Shown: piece after piece, positions 26,964 through 34,329 of the stretch
Layout of the letters: every line of letters begins with the position of its first letter
Numbering within the stretch: position 1 is the stretch's first letter
Assembly (NCBI RefSeq): GCF_003947415.1
Contig: NZ_QHKL01000002.1
Span: 1,488,001-1,552,000 of the forward strand
Reading direction: 5' to 3'
Length of the DNA: 64,000 nucleotides
Origin: Amycolatopsis sp. WAC 01376
GTDB lineage: Bacteria; Actinomycetota; Actinomycetes; Mycobacteriales; Pseudonocardiaceae
The notes under the pieces: generated by a model
Told to the model about the DNA's origin: nothing
Seen by the model: only the letters and a program-made list of their open reading frames with translations
Database searches by the model: none
Translations under genes and position numbers: made by a program

Positions 26964-27608
26964 TCAGGACTCCAGGTACCGCAGCACGGCGAGCACCCGC
27001 CGGTTGTCCCCCTCGGACTGGGGCAGCGCCAGCTTCCCGAAGATGCTCGACACGTACTTCTCCACCGAGCCCGCCGAAAGGAACAGCGCCGCCGCGATGG
27101 CCGAGTTCGACCGCCCCTCGGCCATCAGTCCCAGCACCTCGCGCTCCCGCGGCGTCAGTCCCGCGAGCGCGTCCGTCTTCCGGGTGGCGGTGAACAGCTG
27201 GCTGACCACTTCCGGGTCGAGCACGGTCTCACCGTTGGCGACCCGCTGAAGCGCGTCGAGGAAGTCCGACACCTCCGCGACTCGGTCCTTCAGCAGGTAG
27301 CCGACGCCGCCCGCCCGGTCGGCGAGGAGTTCTGTCGCGTACTGCGTTTCGACGTACTGCGAGAACAGCAGGATCGCGCACCCCGGTAGCTCCGCACGCA
27401 ACGCGATCGACGCGCGGAGTCCTTCGTCCGTGTGCGTCGGCGGCATCCGGATATCCACAATGGACACGTCCGGCCGGTGTTCGCGGACCGCCGCGCACAG
27501 GCTGTCGCCGTCGGCGACGGCCGCGACGACCTCGTGTCCCCGAAGATTCAGCAGTTCGACGAGTCCCGCCCGCAGGATGGCCGAATCCTCCGCGATCACG
27601 ACGCGCAC
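26964..27608 (-). CDS. NarL/FixJ-family response regulator
   Basis: 214 aa. Receiver domain 1-120 with acidic pocket EDSA, phospho-acceptor Asp in VSIVDIRMPP (about residue 52), and Lys in GYLLKDRV. The C-terminal LuxR/GerE HTH is LTPREREVLGLMAEGRSNSA followed by IAAALFLSAGSVEKYVSSIF. Start GTG 27608. Located 17 nt downstream of the histidine kinase gene, same strand: a two-component pair. The inserted THTDEGL after the DIRMPP loop is typical of actinobacterial members. Confidence 0.92.
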   Translation of the reverse strand: MRVVIAEDSAILRAGLVELLNLRGHEVVAAVADGDSLCAAVREHRPDVSIVDIRMPPTHTDEGLRASIALRAELPGCAILLFSQYVETQYATELLADRAGGVGYLLKDRVAEVSDFLDALQRVANGETVLDPEVVSQLFTATRKTDALAGLTPREREVLGLMAEGRSNSAIAAALFLSAGSVEKYVSSIFGKLALPQSEGDNRRVLAVLRYLES

Positions 27609-27625
27609 GCCGCCCCCCCATTGTT

Positions 27626-28897
27626 CTATTTCCGTAGTGGTATCTCCGCGCTGATCACCGTAGGCCCCCCGGGAGGGCTGTCGATGTCGAGCCCGCCGTC
27701 CACTGTCGCGAGCCTCTCGGCGATTCCGGCGAGCCCGCCGCCGCGTTCCAGCCGGGCCCCGCCTTCACCGCCGTCCCGCACCACGAGGCGCAGGCCGTCG
27801 CCGACGATACCCACGTCGACCTCGATCGCGGCGGAAGTGTGTTTGGCGGCATTGGTCAGCAACTCCGCGACGGTGAAGTAGGCGATCGTCTCGATCGACG
27901 GCGACGGCCTGCTCGGCAGGTCCACGGTGATCCGCGCGTCGATGCCCGAGCCCGCGGCCAAAGTGGACAGTGCGACGTCGAGGCCTGCGTCGAGTGCGGC
28001 GGGGTGGATGCCGCGGGCGAGGTCGCGCAGTTCGACCAGCGCCTGTTTCGCGTTGGCATGCGCGGCGGCGACCAGGGCGGTGACCTGCTCGATGTCGCCG
28101 TCACCCGCCAGCTCGTCCTTCGCGATGCCGAGCTTCATCGCCAGCGCGACCAGCTGGGCCTGCGCGCCGTCGTGCAGGTCGCGTTCGATCCGGCGCAGCC
28201 GCCGCGTCGCGTCGTCGACCGCGGTCGCCCGGGTGCGTTCGAGGTCGCGCACGCGTTTGGAGAGGTCCTCGGCGCCGAGCACCCCGCGCACCAGCAGGCG
28301 GTCGAATTCGGCGATGCCGTGGACCACCCACGGCATCGCCAGCAGCACGGCCAGCCCGGTGAGGGCGAGCGGCAGGGTGAGGGGCCAGGTGTCGACGCGG
28401 AGGTCGAACGTCGGCATGGCGTCGCCGTTCAGGGTGAACCAGAACAGTGGATAGGTCAGCGTGCTCACGGCGTACACGAACAGGGACACGACCAGGAAGA
28501 ACCCGGCGAACGACAACGGCAGCCGGATCACCAGGTAGGCGATCGACCGCCAGCCCATCGGATCGCCGAGCCGCCCTTTGACCCCGTTCCAGAGCCCCGG
28601 CCGCAGCTCGGGCCGGGCCGGCAGGGCGACCGTGGTTCCGAGCAGGGCACGCGCCAGTCCGATGTGGGCGGCGCCGATCAGCCGCGCTCCCGCCAGGACG
28701 CCGATGAGCACCGGCAGGCCGATGGTGAGCAGGCTCAGGCCGATCCCGAGGAACAGCCCGACGACGACGAGCGCCATGAACACCAGCGTCAGCGGCGCGC
28801 CGATGATCACCCACGCCAGCTCGGCCCAGTACGCGCGGCTCAGCTGCGCGCTGAGGACGCGACCGGCGAACCGGCGCGGGGCGAGGCGGGTGATCAT
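27626..28897 (-). CDS. Membrane sensor histidine kinase, HisKA_3 type
   Basis: 423 aa. About four TM helices in the first 200 residues with a DUF/Sensor-like N-terminal module (LAWVIIGAPLTLVFMALVVV; RLPLSFAGFFLVVSLFVYAV), a coiled linker, HisKA_3 phospho-His in RIERDLHDGAQAQLV (about residue 240) and an HATPase_c domain with ELLTNAAKH (N box) and DGGEGGARLERGGGLAGI (G boxes). No large extracellular domain, so the stimulus is probably sensed within the membrane. It pairs with the response regulator at 26964. Confidence 0.9.
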   Translation of the reverse strand: MITRLAPRRFAGRVLSAQLSRAYWAELAWVIIGAPLTLVFMALVVVGLFLGIGLSLLTIGLPVLIGVLAGARLIGAAHIGLARALLGTTVALPARPELRPGLWNGVKGRLGDPMGWRSIAYLVIRLPLSFAGFFLVVSLFVYAVSTLTYPLFWFTLNGDAMPTFDLRVDTWPLTLPLALTGLAVLLAMPWVVHGIAEFDRLLVRGVLGAEDLSKRVRDLERTRATAVDDATRRLRRIERDLHDGAQAQLVALAMKLGIAKDELAGDGDIEQVTALVAAAHANAKQALVELRDLARGIHPAALDAGLDVALSTLAAGSGIDARITVDLPSRPSPSIETIAYFTVAELLTNAAKHTSAAIEVDVGIVGDGLRLVVRDGGEGGARLERGGGLAGIAERLATVDGGLDIDSPPGGPTVISAEIPLRK

Positions 28898-28980
28898 GGC
28901 TTCAGCCTGCCGTGGTCACCGCCTCGTGCCCATGGGGTTTTCCGTAATCTTCGTTCTCGAACCCGACGTGGGGGCGACCC

Positions 28981-29181
28981 TCAGTCTTCGCGGGTCCCGT
29001 CGGCCTGCGCCCGCTGGGACGCCTCACGCATCTCGATGACGTCCGTCAGCCAATCGCCGGTCTCGCGGGCGATGTCCCGGATCGCGCCGGTGATGATCGT
29101 CGCGATGTTGCCGATGTGGGTGGCCGCGGACTCGGTGACCTCTTGGACCACGTCCTTGGTGCTTTCGAACTGACCGACCAT
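28981..29181 (-). CDS. Small helical protein coupled to the desaturase gene (66 aa)
   Basis: 66 aa, amphipathic helices (VVQEVTESAATHIGNIATII; IRDIARETGDWLTDVIEMRE), acidic C-terminus, no signal peptide. ATG 29181 is chosen because AAGG overlaps the desaturase stop region about 8 nt upstream; GTG 29190 and longer starts are less likely. The gene follows the desaturase within about 10 nt, so it is probably the third gene of the reductase-desaturase operon. I do not recognise a family. It might be an accessory of the desaturase complex or merely co-transcribed. Confidence 0.6.
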   Translation of the reverse strand: MVGQFESTKDVVQEVTESAATHIGNIATIITGAIRDIARETGDWLTDVIEMREASQRAQADGTRED

Positions 29182-29191
29182 GTCAGACACC

Positions 29192-30307
29192 TTAAGCCGC
29201 TCGGAGGGTCTTGTCGCTCTCCACGGTAGCCGGAGTGCGGGGTTCACCGTTCCAGGGCAGTGCCAGTTTCACGATCTTCTTGGCCACCGAGAACAGCTGC
29301 TTGTGCAGGGGACCGGTGTTGTAGGGCAGGCCATACTTCTCGCAGATCGCCCGCACCTCGCCCGCGATCTGTGGGTAGCGGCGCGCGGGGATGTCCGGGA
29401 ACAGGTGGTGCTCGATCTGGTGCGAGAGATTCCCGGTCATGATGTGGAAGAGTTTGCCGCCGCTGATGTTCGCGGAGCCGAGGATCTGTCGCAGGTACCA
29501 CTGGCCCCGCGACTCGTTCTCGGTCTCTTCCTCGGTGAAGCTCTCGACGTCGGCGGGGAAGTGCCCGCAGAAGATGATCGAGAACGCCCACAGGTTGCGG
29601 GTCAGGTTCGCGGTGGCGTTGCCGAGGAAGGTCAGCGGCGCGAGCGGACCGGTCAGCAGCGGGAAGAGCACGTAGTCCTTGCCGACCTGGCGCCCGGCCT
29701 TCTTGAGCATCTTCAGGCCGACCTCCTTGTTGTCCGACCACTTGCGCTCGCCCTTGACGACGCGGTCGAACTCGAGGTCGTGCAGCATGACGCCCCACTG
29801 GAAGAACAGCGCGAGCAGCGTCGCGTACACCGGGTTGCCCAGGTAGTACGGGTTCCACTTCTGCGCCGGGTCGATCCGCAGGACGCCGTAACCGATGTCG
29901 CGGTCCTTGTCGAGGATGTTCGTGTACGTGTGGTGGATGTAGTTGTGGGAGTGGCGCCAGTTCTCCGACGGCGCGACGGTGTCCCATTCGAACTTCTGCG
30001 AGCTCAGCGCCGGGTCGCGCGTCCAGTCGTACTGGCCGTGCATGACGTTGTGGCCGATCTCCATGTTGTCGAGGATCTTCGCCACCGAAAGCGCGGTCAC
30101 CCCGGCGATCCACGCGGGCGGGAAGAACCCGGCGAACAGCAGCCCGCGGCCGGCGACTTCGAGCGCGCGCTGGGTCTTGATCACGTTGTGGATGTAATCG
30201 ACGTCGACCTGGCCGAGATCGGCGACGATCCGCTGCCGGATCTCGTCCAGTTCGCGGCCGAACTCCTCGACCTGGGCGGGGGTGAGCTTGTCCTGCAAGC
30301 CGGTCAT
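29192..30307 (-). CDS. Membrane fatty acyl desaturase (DesA3-like)
   Basis: 371 aa integral membrane di-iron desaturase that puts a cis double bond in acyl chains (delta-9 type in mycobacterial DesA3). The three histidine boxes are GHNVMHGQ, HSHNYIHH and HQIEHHLFP; hydrophobic segments flank the first box and lie about 165-180 and 215-250. ATG 30307 has AAGGAG upstream. It is 13 nt downstream of the ferredoxin-reductase gene, the same pairing as Rv3230c-Rv3229c in M. tuberculosis, where the reductase supplies electrons from NADPH. Control is probably by the divergent TetR protein. Confidence 0.92.
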   Translation of the reverse strand: MTGLQDKLTPAQVEEFGRELDEIRQRIVADLGQVDVDYIHNVIKTQRALEVAGRGLLFAGFFPPAWIAGVTALSVAKILDNMEIGHNVMHGQYDWTRDPALSSQKFEWDTVAPSENWRHSHNYIHHTYTNILDKDRDIGYGVLRIDPAQKWNPYYLGNPVYATLLALFFQWGVMLHDLEFDRVVKGERKWSDNKEVGLKMLKKAGRQVGKDYVLFPLLTGPLAPLTFLGNATANLTRNLWAFSIIFCGHFPADVESFTEEETENESRGQWYLRQILGSANISGGKLFHIMTGNLSHQIEHHLFPDIPARRYPQIAGEVRAICEKYGLPYNTGPLHKQLFSVAKKIVKLALPWNGEPRTPATVESDKTLRAA

Positions 30308-30320
30308 GACTGGCTCCTTT

Positions 30321-31412
30321 CTAAGCGTTGATCTCGACGTCCCCGACCGGGACGGAGATGCAGAGCTGGATCTCTTCGTTCTCTTCGCTGGAGGTCTCGC
30401 CGGTCTTGGCGTTGCGGACGCAACCGGAGGTCTTGATCTGCGTGCAGGAGAAGCAGATGCCCATCCGGCAGCCGTGTTCCGGGCTGAGCCCCGCCTCTTC
30501 GGCCTGCTCCAGCAACGGTTTCCCGGAGTTGGCGAATTCGCGGCCGCTGCGCGCGAACCGCACCTGCCCTTCGGCGTTCTCGGTGTCGAAGGTGAGCGCC
30601 GGCGGCGTGAACTCCTCGGTGTGCAGATGTGCGCCGAGACCGTCGGCCTCGAAGACCTCGCGGACCGAATCCATCAGCGGCTTCGGACCGCACAGGAAGG
30701 TTTCGGCGTCGGGATACCACGGCGCGGCCTCGGCGAGGTGTTCCTTCGAGAAGAACCCGTGCAGGTCGCCGCCGGTTTCGGTGTGAGTGAACGCGTGTAC
30801 CACCCGCAGGCCGGGCAGGCGACGCGCGAGGTCGGCGAGCTCGGCGCGGTAGAGCGCGTCTTCGGCCCCGTTGGAGTAGTGCAGGAAGGTGAGATCGCCT
30901 TCGTACTTCTCGTCCGCCAGCGTGCGCAGCATCGACAGGACGGGCGTGATCCCGCTCCCGCCGCTCAGCAGCAGGATCCGCCGGGGCCTCGGCGACGGCA
31001 GGGTGAAGTCACCGTCCGGAGTGGACAGTCCGAGCACCGAACCGATGGTGACCGTGCGGTTCAGGTGCCGCGAGACGAGTCCCTGCGGATCGGCCTTGAT
31101 GGTCAGTTCCAGTGATCCGTCGTGCTCCGAACCGGCGGGCGAGTAACAGCGGGTCCGGCGGACGCCGTCGATCTCGACGGTCACCCGCACGTACTGGCCC
31201 GCGACGTGTCCCCGCCAGGCGCGGCTCGGCCGGATGGTCAGCGTGACCGTGTCGGGTGTCTGCCGCCGGACGTCGGTGACCAGGCCGCGGATCTCCCGGC
31301 GGACCAGCATCGGATCGACGAGTTCGAGGTAGCGGTCCATGCCATGGGGCGTGAGCAGGGCCTCGGCCAGCGAGGCCAGCCGCCTGGCCCTGCGCGGTAC
31401 CAGTGCCGTCAT
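30321..31412 (-). CDS. Ferredoxin-NADP reductase-type oxidoreductase, desaturase partner
   Basis: 363 aa. FAD-binding FNR domain (about 45-150) with RCYSPAG (cf. RxYS) and GLVSRHLN, NAD(P) domain with LLLSGGSGITPVLSMLRTL and FLCGPKPLMDSV, and a C-terminal plant-type 2Fe-2S domain with CRMGICFSC and a final Cys in IQLCISVPV. Carries electrons from NAD(P)H to the desaturase next door. ATG 31412 is chosen because GGGAG is 6 nt upstream; the longer start at 31445 would run through the operator. First gene of the operon. Confidence 0.92.
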   Translation of the reverse strand: MTALVPRRARRLASLAEALLTPHGMDRYLELVDPMLVRREIRGLVTDVRRQTPDTVTLTIRPSRAWRGHVAGQYVRVTVEIDGVRRTRCYSPAGSEHDGSLELTIKADPQGLVSRHLNRTVTIGSVLGLSTPDGDFTLPSPRPRRILLLSGGSGITPVLSMLRTLADEKYEGDLTFLHYSNGAEDALYRAELADLARRLPGLRVVHAFTHTETGGDLHGFFSKEHLAEAAPWYPDAETFLCGPKPLMDSVREVFEADGLGAHLHTEEFTPPALTFDTENAEGQVRFARSGREFANSGKPLLEQAEEAGLSPEHGCRMGICFSCTQIKTSGCVRNAKTGETSSEENEEIQLCISVPVGDVEINA

Positions 31413-31428
31413 CACTTCTCCCAAATTC

Positions 31429-31446
31429 AGTGAACGCTTGTACACT
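31429..31446. promoter_or_regulatory. Candidate TetR operator for the desaturase operon
   Basis: AGTGAAC-GCTT-GTACACT, an 18-bp dyad with one mismatch, just upstream of the reductase ribosome binding site. From memory it resembles sites bound by DesT/FabR-type regulators of unsaturated fatty acid synthesis. The TetR gene is divergent at 31538. Confidence 0.6.
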
Positions 31447-31537
31447 CAATAGTGAAGTGGCGATGGTCGCGCTTGTCAACGCGAGAGGAGGGCGATGTGA
31501 CGTGGGTGATAGTGCGGAGGCGATTACGCTGTCCGTC

Positions 31538-32158
31538 GTGACAACGGAGCCCGTTTCCCGGCAGGAGCGCAAACAGCGCACACGGCAGGCGCTGCTGGAC
31601 GCCGCCCTGGATCTGGTTGCGGAACGAGGGTTCTCCGGGCTGAGCCTGCGCGAGGTGGCGAAACAGGCAGGCATCGTGCCGACGGCGTTCTACCGCCATT
31701 TCGCGTCGATGGACGAACTGGGCGTGGCGCTCGTCGAGGAGTCGATGCGCACACTGCGCACGATGATCCGTTCGGCACGCACCAAACCGGCCGCGTACAA
31801 CGACATGATCAAGATGTCCGTGCGCATCCTGCGCGAGCACGTCCGGGCGCACGAGGACCACTTCCATTTCCTCACCCGGGAGCGTTACGGCGGCACGGGA
31901 CCGGTCCGGCAGGCGATCGCGTTCGAACTCAAGCTCTTCGTCAGCGAACTCGCCGTCGACCTCGCGCGGTTCGACAATCTCCGCGAGTGGAGCACCGAAG
32001 ATCTCCACCTGCTCGCCGACCTGATCGTGACGACCATGCTCACGACGGTGCTGGAGTTGCTCGAGGCGCCTTCGCGGGACGACGAGATCGGGCGCACGGC
32101 CGAACGGCGGCTGCGGCTGATCTTTCTGGGCGTGCCGAACTGGCGAAGCGTTCCGTGA
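31538..32158 (+). CDS. TetR-family transcriptional regulator of the desaturase operon (inferred)
   Basis: 206 aa. TetR_N HTH about 10-57 (ALLDAALDLVAERGFSGLSL; REVAKQAGIVPTAFYRHF), then a helical ligand domain. GTG 31538 is supported by TACGCT exactly 7 nt upstream (leaderless) and by the start of the conserved HTH about 10 residues in; the track-length ORF back to 31403 has no support. Divergent from the ferredoxin-reductase/desaturase operon with the dyad 31429-31446 between them, the layout of acyl-CoA-responsive regulators such as DesT. Effector specificity is inference. Confidence 0.88.
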   Translation: MTTEPVSRQERKQRTRQALLDAALDLVAERGFSGLSLREVAKQAGIVPTAFYRHFASMDELGVALVEESMRTLRTMIRSARTKPAAYNDMIKMSVRILREHVRAHEDHFHFLTRERYGGTGPVRQAIAFELKLFVSELAVDLARFDNLREWSTEDLHLLADLIVTTMLTTVLELLEAPSRDDEIGRTAERRLRLIFLGVPNWRSVP

Positions 32159-32187
32159 TGCGGAAAGCGCTGCCACGCAAGGCGGGC

Positions 32188-32276
32188 TGAAAGCGTCCTT
32201 CGCCGCATGTCACGCGGTGAAGGGTGCTTTCGTCGCATCTGATGCGGTGAAGGTCCCCTTCGGCCAGCCTGAGTAC
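32188..32276. repeat. Tandem family-B palindromic units
   Basis: GAAAGCGTCCTTCGCCGC ... GCGGTGAAGGGTGCTTTC, then TTCGTCGCATCTGATGCGG and TGAAGGTCCCCTTCGG. The first unit matches 26911 onward and the second matches 14154 onward, so parts of these gaps are shared dispersed sequence and possible terminators for the TetR gene. Confidence 0.55.
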
Positions 32277-32383
32277 AGCCGCGCCGGTGTCGTACGGGTC
32301 AAGCGGGTCGTGAGTGGCGTTTCGGGTTAGAGCGACCCGTGTTTTAGGTACCTACAGCGGGCGGCGGGTCGGGATCGCAGGTC

Positions 32384-32430
32384 GTGAAGGACTCCTTCCC
32401 TACTCTGAGGGTAGGGAAGGAGCCCCTCAC
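32384..32430. repeat. Imperfect hairpin inside the repeat region
   Basis: GTGAAGGACTCCTTCCCTAC pairs with GTAGGGAAGGAGCCCCTCAC across the loop TCTGAG, leaving a few mismatches near the base. Member of the GTGAAGG...CCTTC family. Confidence 0.6.
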
Positions 32431-32582
32431 GGCATGCTGGGCTGAGCTCGACCCGGTGTGAGGCAGACCCGCTGCTGCGGGCGGGCAGGAACGCCATGTT
32501 GAGCCTGGGCGCTACAGCGGCAGCGCGTGAAGGACCCCTTTCCCTCGGCTCAGCCGAGGAAACTCGACCTTCGCCCCTTCCC

Positions 32583-32642
32583 CAGTACATGAAGGACCCC
32601 ATCCTTGCGCCCAGGTACAGCAAGGGGGCCTTCATTTACTGG
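32583..32642. repeat. Imperfect composite palindrome
   Basis: CAGTACATGAAGGACCCCAT (then CCTTGC) pairs imperfectly with GCAAGGGGGCCTTCATTTAC. It combines the CCTTGC end seen at 50523 and 55123 with the AGTACATGAAGG end seen at 2251, which shows that the arms are modular. Confidence 0.6.
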
Positions 32643-32923
32643 CATCACGCAAGAAGCGCCACAGGTCACGCAGCAGGTACCCAAGAGAAGCCTCACCGGA
32701 ATCCGAAACGCCACTCACGACCACCTGGACACGCCACGTTCGGCTTTCTCTCATCAGCGGCCGAACCCCTATGACGTCGCGCACCTGGATCGATGGCTGG
32801 ATCGATCGTGATGAGCGATGTCACGGAAAGATGCCGCCCGGATACGTTCAGCCAGGAAAGTTGTCGGTCGGACGTGGTAAACAGTGCGGGTTCGTGTGGT
32901 CCTCTCCAGCGAGGAGGTCGCCT

Positions 32924-34030
32924 GTGGCGGCAGAAAACGAGCAGCTCACGGTCGGTGTTGTCCGGGAAACCGGACAAGGTGAACGCCGCATCGCGCTGGT
33001 ACCGAAGCTCATCGAGCGCGTCTCCGGACGCGGACTGCGGGTGGTGGTCGAGCCCGGCGCGGGCGCCGGCGCGCTGCTCGCCGACGAGACCTTCGAGCAG
33101 GCCGGCGCGGTGATCGGCGATCCGTGGGATGCCGACATCGTGGTGAAGGTGGCGCCTCCGAGCGCGGCCGAAGTCGCGAAGCTCAAGCAGGGCACCATTC
33201 TCATCGGCTTCCTGAATCCACGGGGTGATCCGGACGGGATAGCGGCGCTCGAATCGGCGGGCGTCCGCGCCTTCGCCGTCGAGGCGATCCCGCGGATCTC
33301 CCGCGCGCAGGCGATGGACGCGTTGTCGTCGCAGAGCAGTGTCGCGGGCTATCGCGCGGTGTTGCTGGCGGCGGAGAAACTCACCCGGTTCTTCCCGATG
33401 CTCACCACCGCGGCCGGGACGGTGCCACCGGCGAAGGTGCTCGTGCTCGGCGCGGGTGTCGCCGGTTTGCAGGCCTTGGCGACGGCGAAACGGCTCGGCG
33501 CGCAGACCACCGGGTACGACGTCCGGCCGGAGGTCGGCGAGCAGGTCAAGTCGCTCGGCGCGAAATTCCTCGACCTCGGCATCGAGGCGGTCGGCGAAGG
33601 CGGGTACGCCCGCGAGCTGACCGACGAGGAAAAGGCCGAGCAGCAGCGCAGGCTCACCGAGGCGATCACGAGGTTCGACGTCGTGATCACCACCGCGCTC
33701 GTCCCCGGCCGCAAGGCGCCGGTCCTCGTCACCGCCGACGCGGTGAAGGGGATGCCCGCCGGTGGTGTCGTGGTCGACCTCGCCGGCGAGTCCGGCGGCA
33801 ACTGCGAACTGACGAAACCGGGCGAGGAGGTCGTCGAGCACGACGTCACCATCTGTTCGCCGCTCAACCTCGCCGCGGAGATGCCCGCGCATTCCAGCGA
33901 GCTCTACGCGCGCAACGTCACCGAGTTGCTCGAACTGCTCGTCGACTCCGAAGGCAAGCTCGCGCTCGACTTCTCCGACGAGATCGTCGCCGGGGCCTGC
34001 GTCGCCGGAAAAGAAGAAGGGGGCGAGTGA
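32924..34030 (+). CDS. pntA: NAD(P) transhydrogenase subunit alpha, part 1 (NAD-binding dI)
   Basis: 368-aa soluble domain I of proton-translocating transhydrogenase, related to alanine dehydrogenase. Conserved: VVRETGQGERRIALVPKLIE, SSQSSVAGYRAVLLAAEKL (RQD-loop region), NAD-binding VLVLGAGVAGLQALATAKRL and YDVRPEVGEQVKSLGA. GTG 32924 with GAGGAGG six nt upstream. The three-polypeptide split (dI; short TM subunit; TM plus dIII) is the common actinobacterial and alphaproteobacterial form. The enzyme uses proton-motive force to reduce NADP+ with NADH at the inner face of the membrane. First gene of a tightly overlapping operon. Confidence 0.95.
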   Translation: MAAENEQLTVGVVRETGQGERRIALVPKLIERVSGRGLRVVVEPGAGAGALLADETFEQAGAVIGDPWDADIVVKVAPPSAAEVAKLKQGTILIGFLNPRGDPDGIAALESAGVRAFAVEAIPRISRAQAMDALSSQSSVAGYRAVLLAAEKLTRFFPMLTTAAGTVPPAKVLVLGAGVAGLQALATAKRLGAQTTGYDVRPEVGEQVKSLGAKFLDLGIEAVGEGGYARELTDEEKAEQQRRLTEAITRFDVVITTALVPGRKAPVLVTADAVKGMPAGGVVVDLAGESGGNCELTKPGEEVVEHDVTICSPLNLAAEMPAHSSELYARNVTELLELLVDSEGKLALDFSDEIVAGACVAGKEEGGE

Positions 34031-34329
34031 TGCTCGTAGGCAGTTTGGCGATCCTCGTACTCGCCGGATTCGTGGGCTTCACGGTCATTTCCAAGGTGCC
34101 CAACACGCTGCACACCCCGCTCATGTCGGGCACCAACGCCATCCACGGCATCGTCCTGCTCGGCGGGCTCATCGTGCTCGGCCTCGGGGTCGACGGCGTA
34201 CTGAACAAGATCCTGCTGGTGATCGCGATCGCCTTCGGCACGATCAACGTGGTCGGCGGCTTCCTCGTCACCGACCGGATGCTCTCGATGTTCAAGGCGA
34301 AGAAGCCGGAAGACGGTGGTGACAAGTGA
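34030..34329 (+). CDS. NAD(P) transhydrogenase subunit alpha, part 2 (TM subunit)
   Basis: About 99 aa with three to four TM helices (LVGSLAILVLAGFVGFTVIS; AIHGIVLLGGLIVLGLGVD; ILLVIAIAFGTINVVGGFLV) and the conserved PLMSGTNAIHGIVL, the proton-channel segment of PntAB. ATG 34030 overlaps the pntA stop by one base; GTG 34027 directly before it is equally possible (four-base overlap). It ends with a four-base overlap (GTGA) with pntB. Length is typical. Confidence 0.92.
   Translation: MLVGSLAILVLAGFVGFTVISKVPNTLHTPLMSGTNAIHGIVLLGGLIVLGLGVDGVLNKILLVIAIAFGTINVVGGFLVTDRMLSMFKAKKPEDGGDK

Larger units (their letters stand above)
32306..32722. mobile_element. 417-bp segment bounded by perfect 20-bp inverted repeats (MITE-like)
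   Basis: GGTCGTGAGTGGCGTTTCGG at 32306-32325 is exactly repeated in reverse complement at 32703-32722. The interior has no ORF with coding character but holds several smaller hairpins. No transposase is present and no clear target duplication is visible (flanks GC/AC), so this may be a MITE or a merged set of intergenic repeats. Confidence 0.45.
32159..32923. other. 765-nt non-coding region packed with intergenic repeats
   Basis: No gene passes codon-use and ribosome-site checks. It holds in order: family-B repeats (about 32188-32276), a 20-bp inverted repeat arm (32306-32325), a hairpin (32384-32430), a short stem (32543-32559), a composite palindrome (32583-32642), the second inverted arm (32703-32722), and the leader of pntA. 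The last 150 nt must contain the pntA promoter; I could not assign -35/-10 boxes with confidence. Confidence 0.6.

Noticed and set aside
31403..31537. N-terminal extension of the TetR regulator
   Set aside because: It would code through the operator and promoter region; the GTG at 31538 has a -10 box 7 nt upstream and precedes the HTH by the usual distance.
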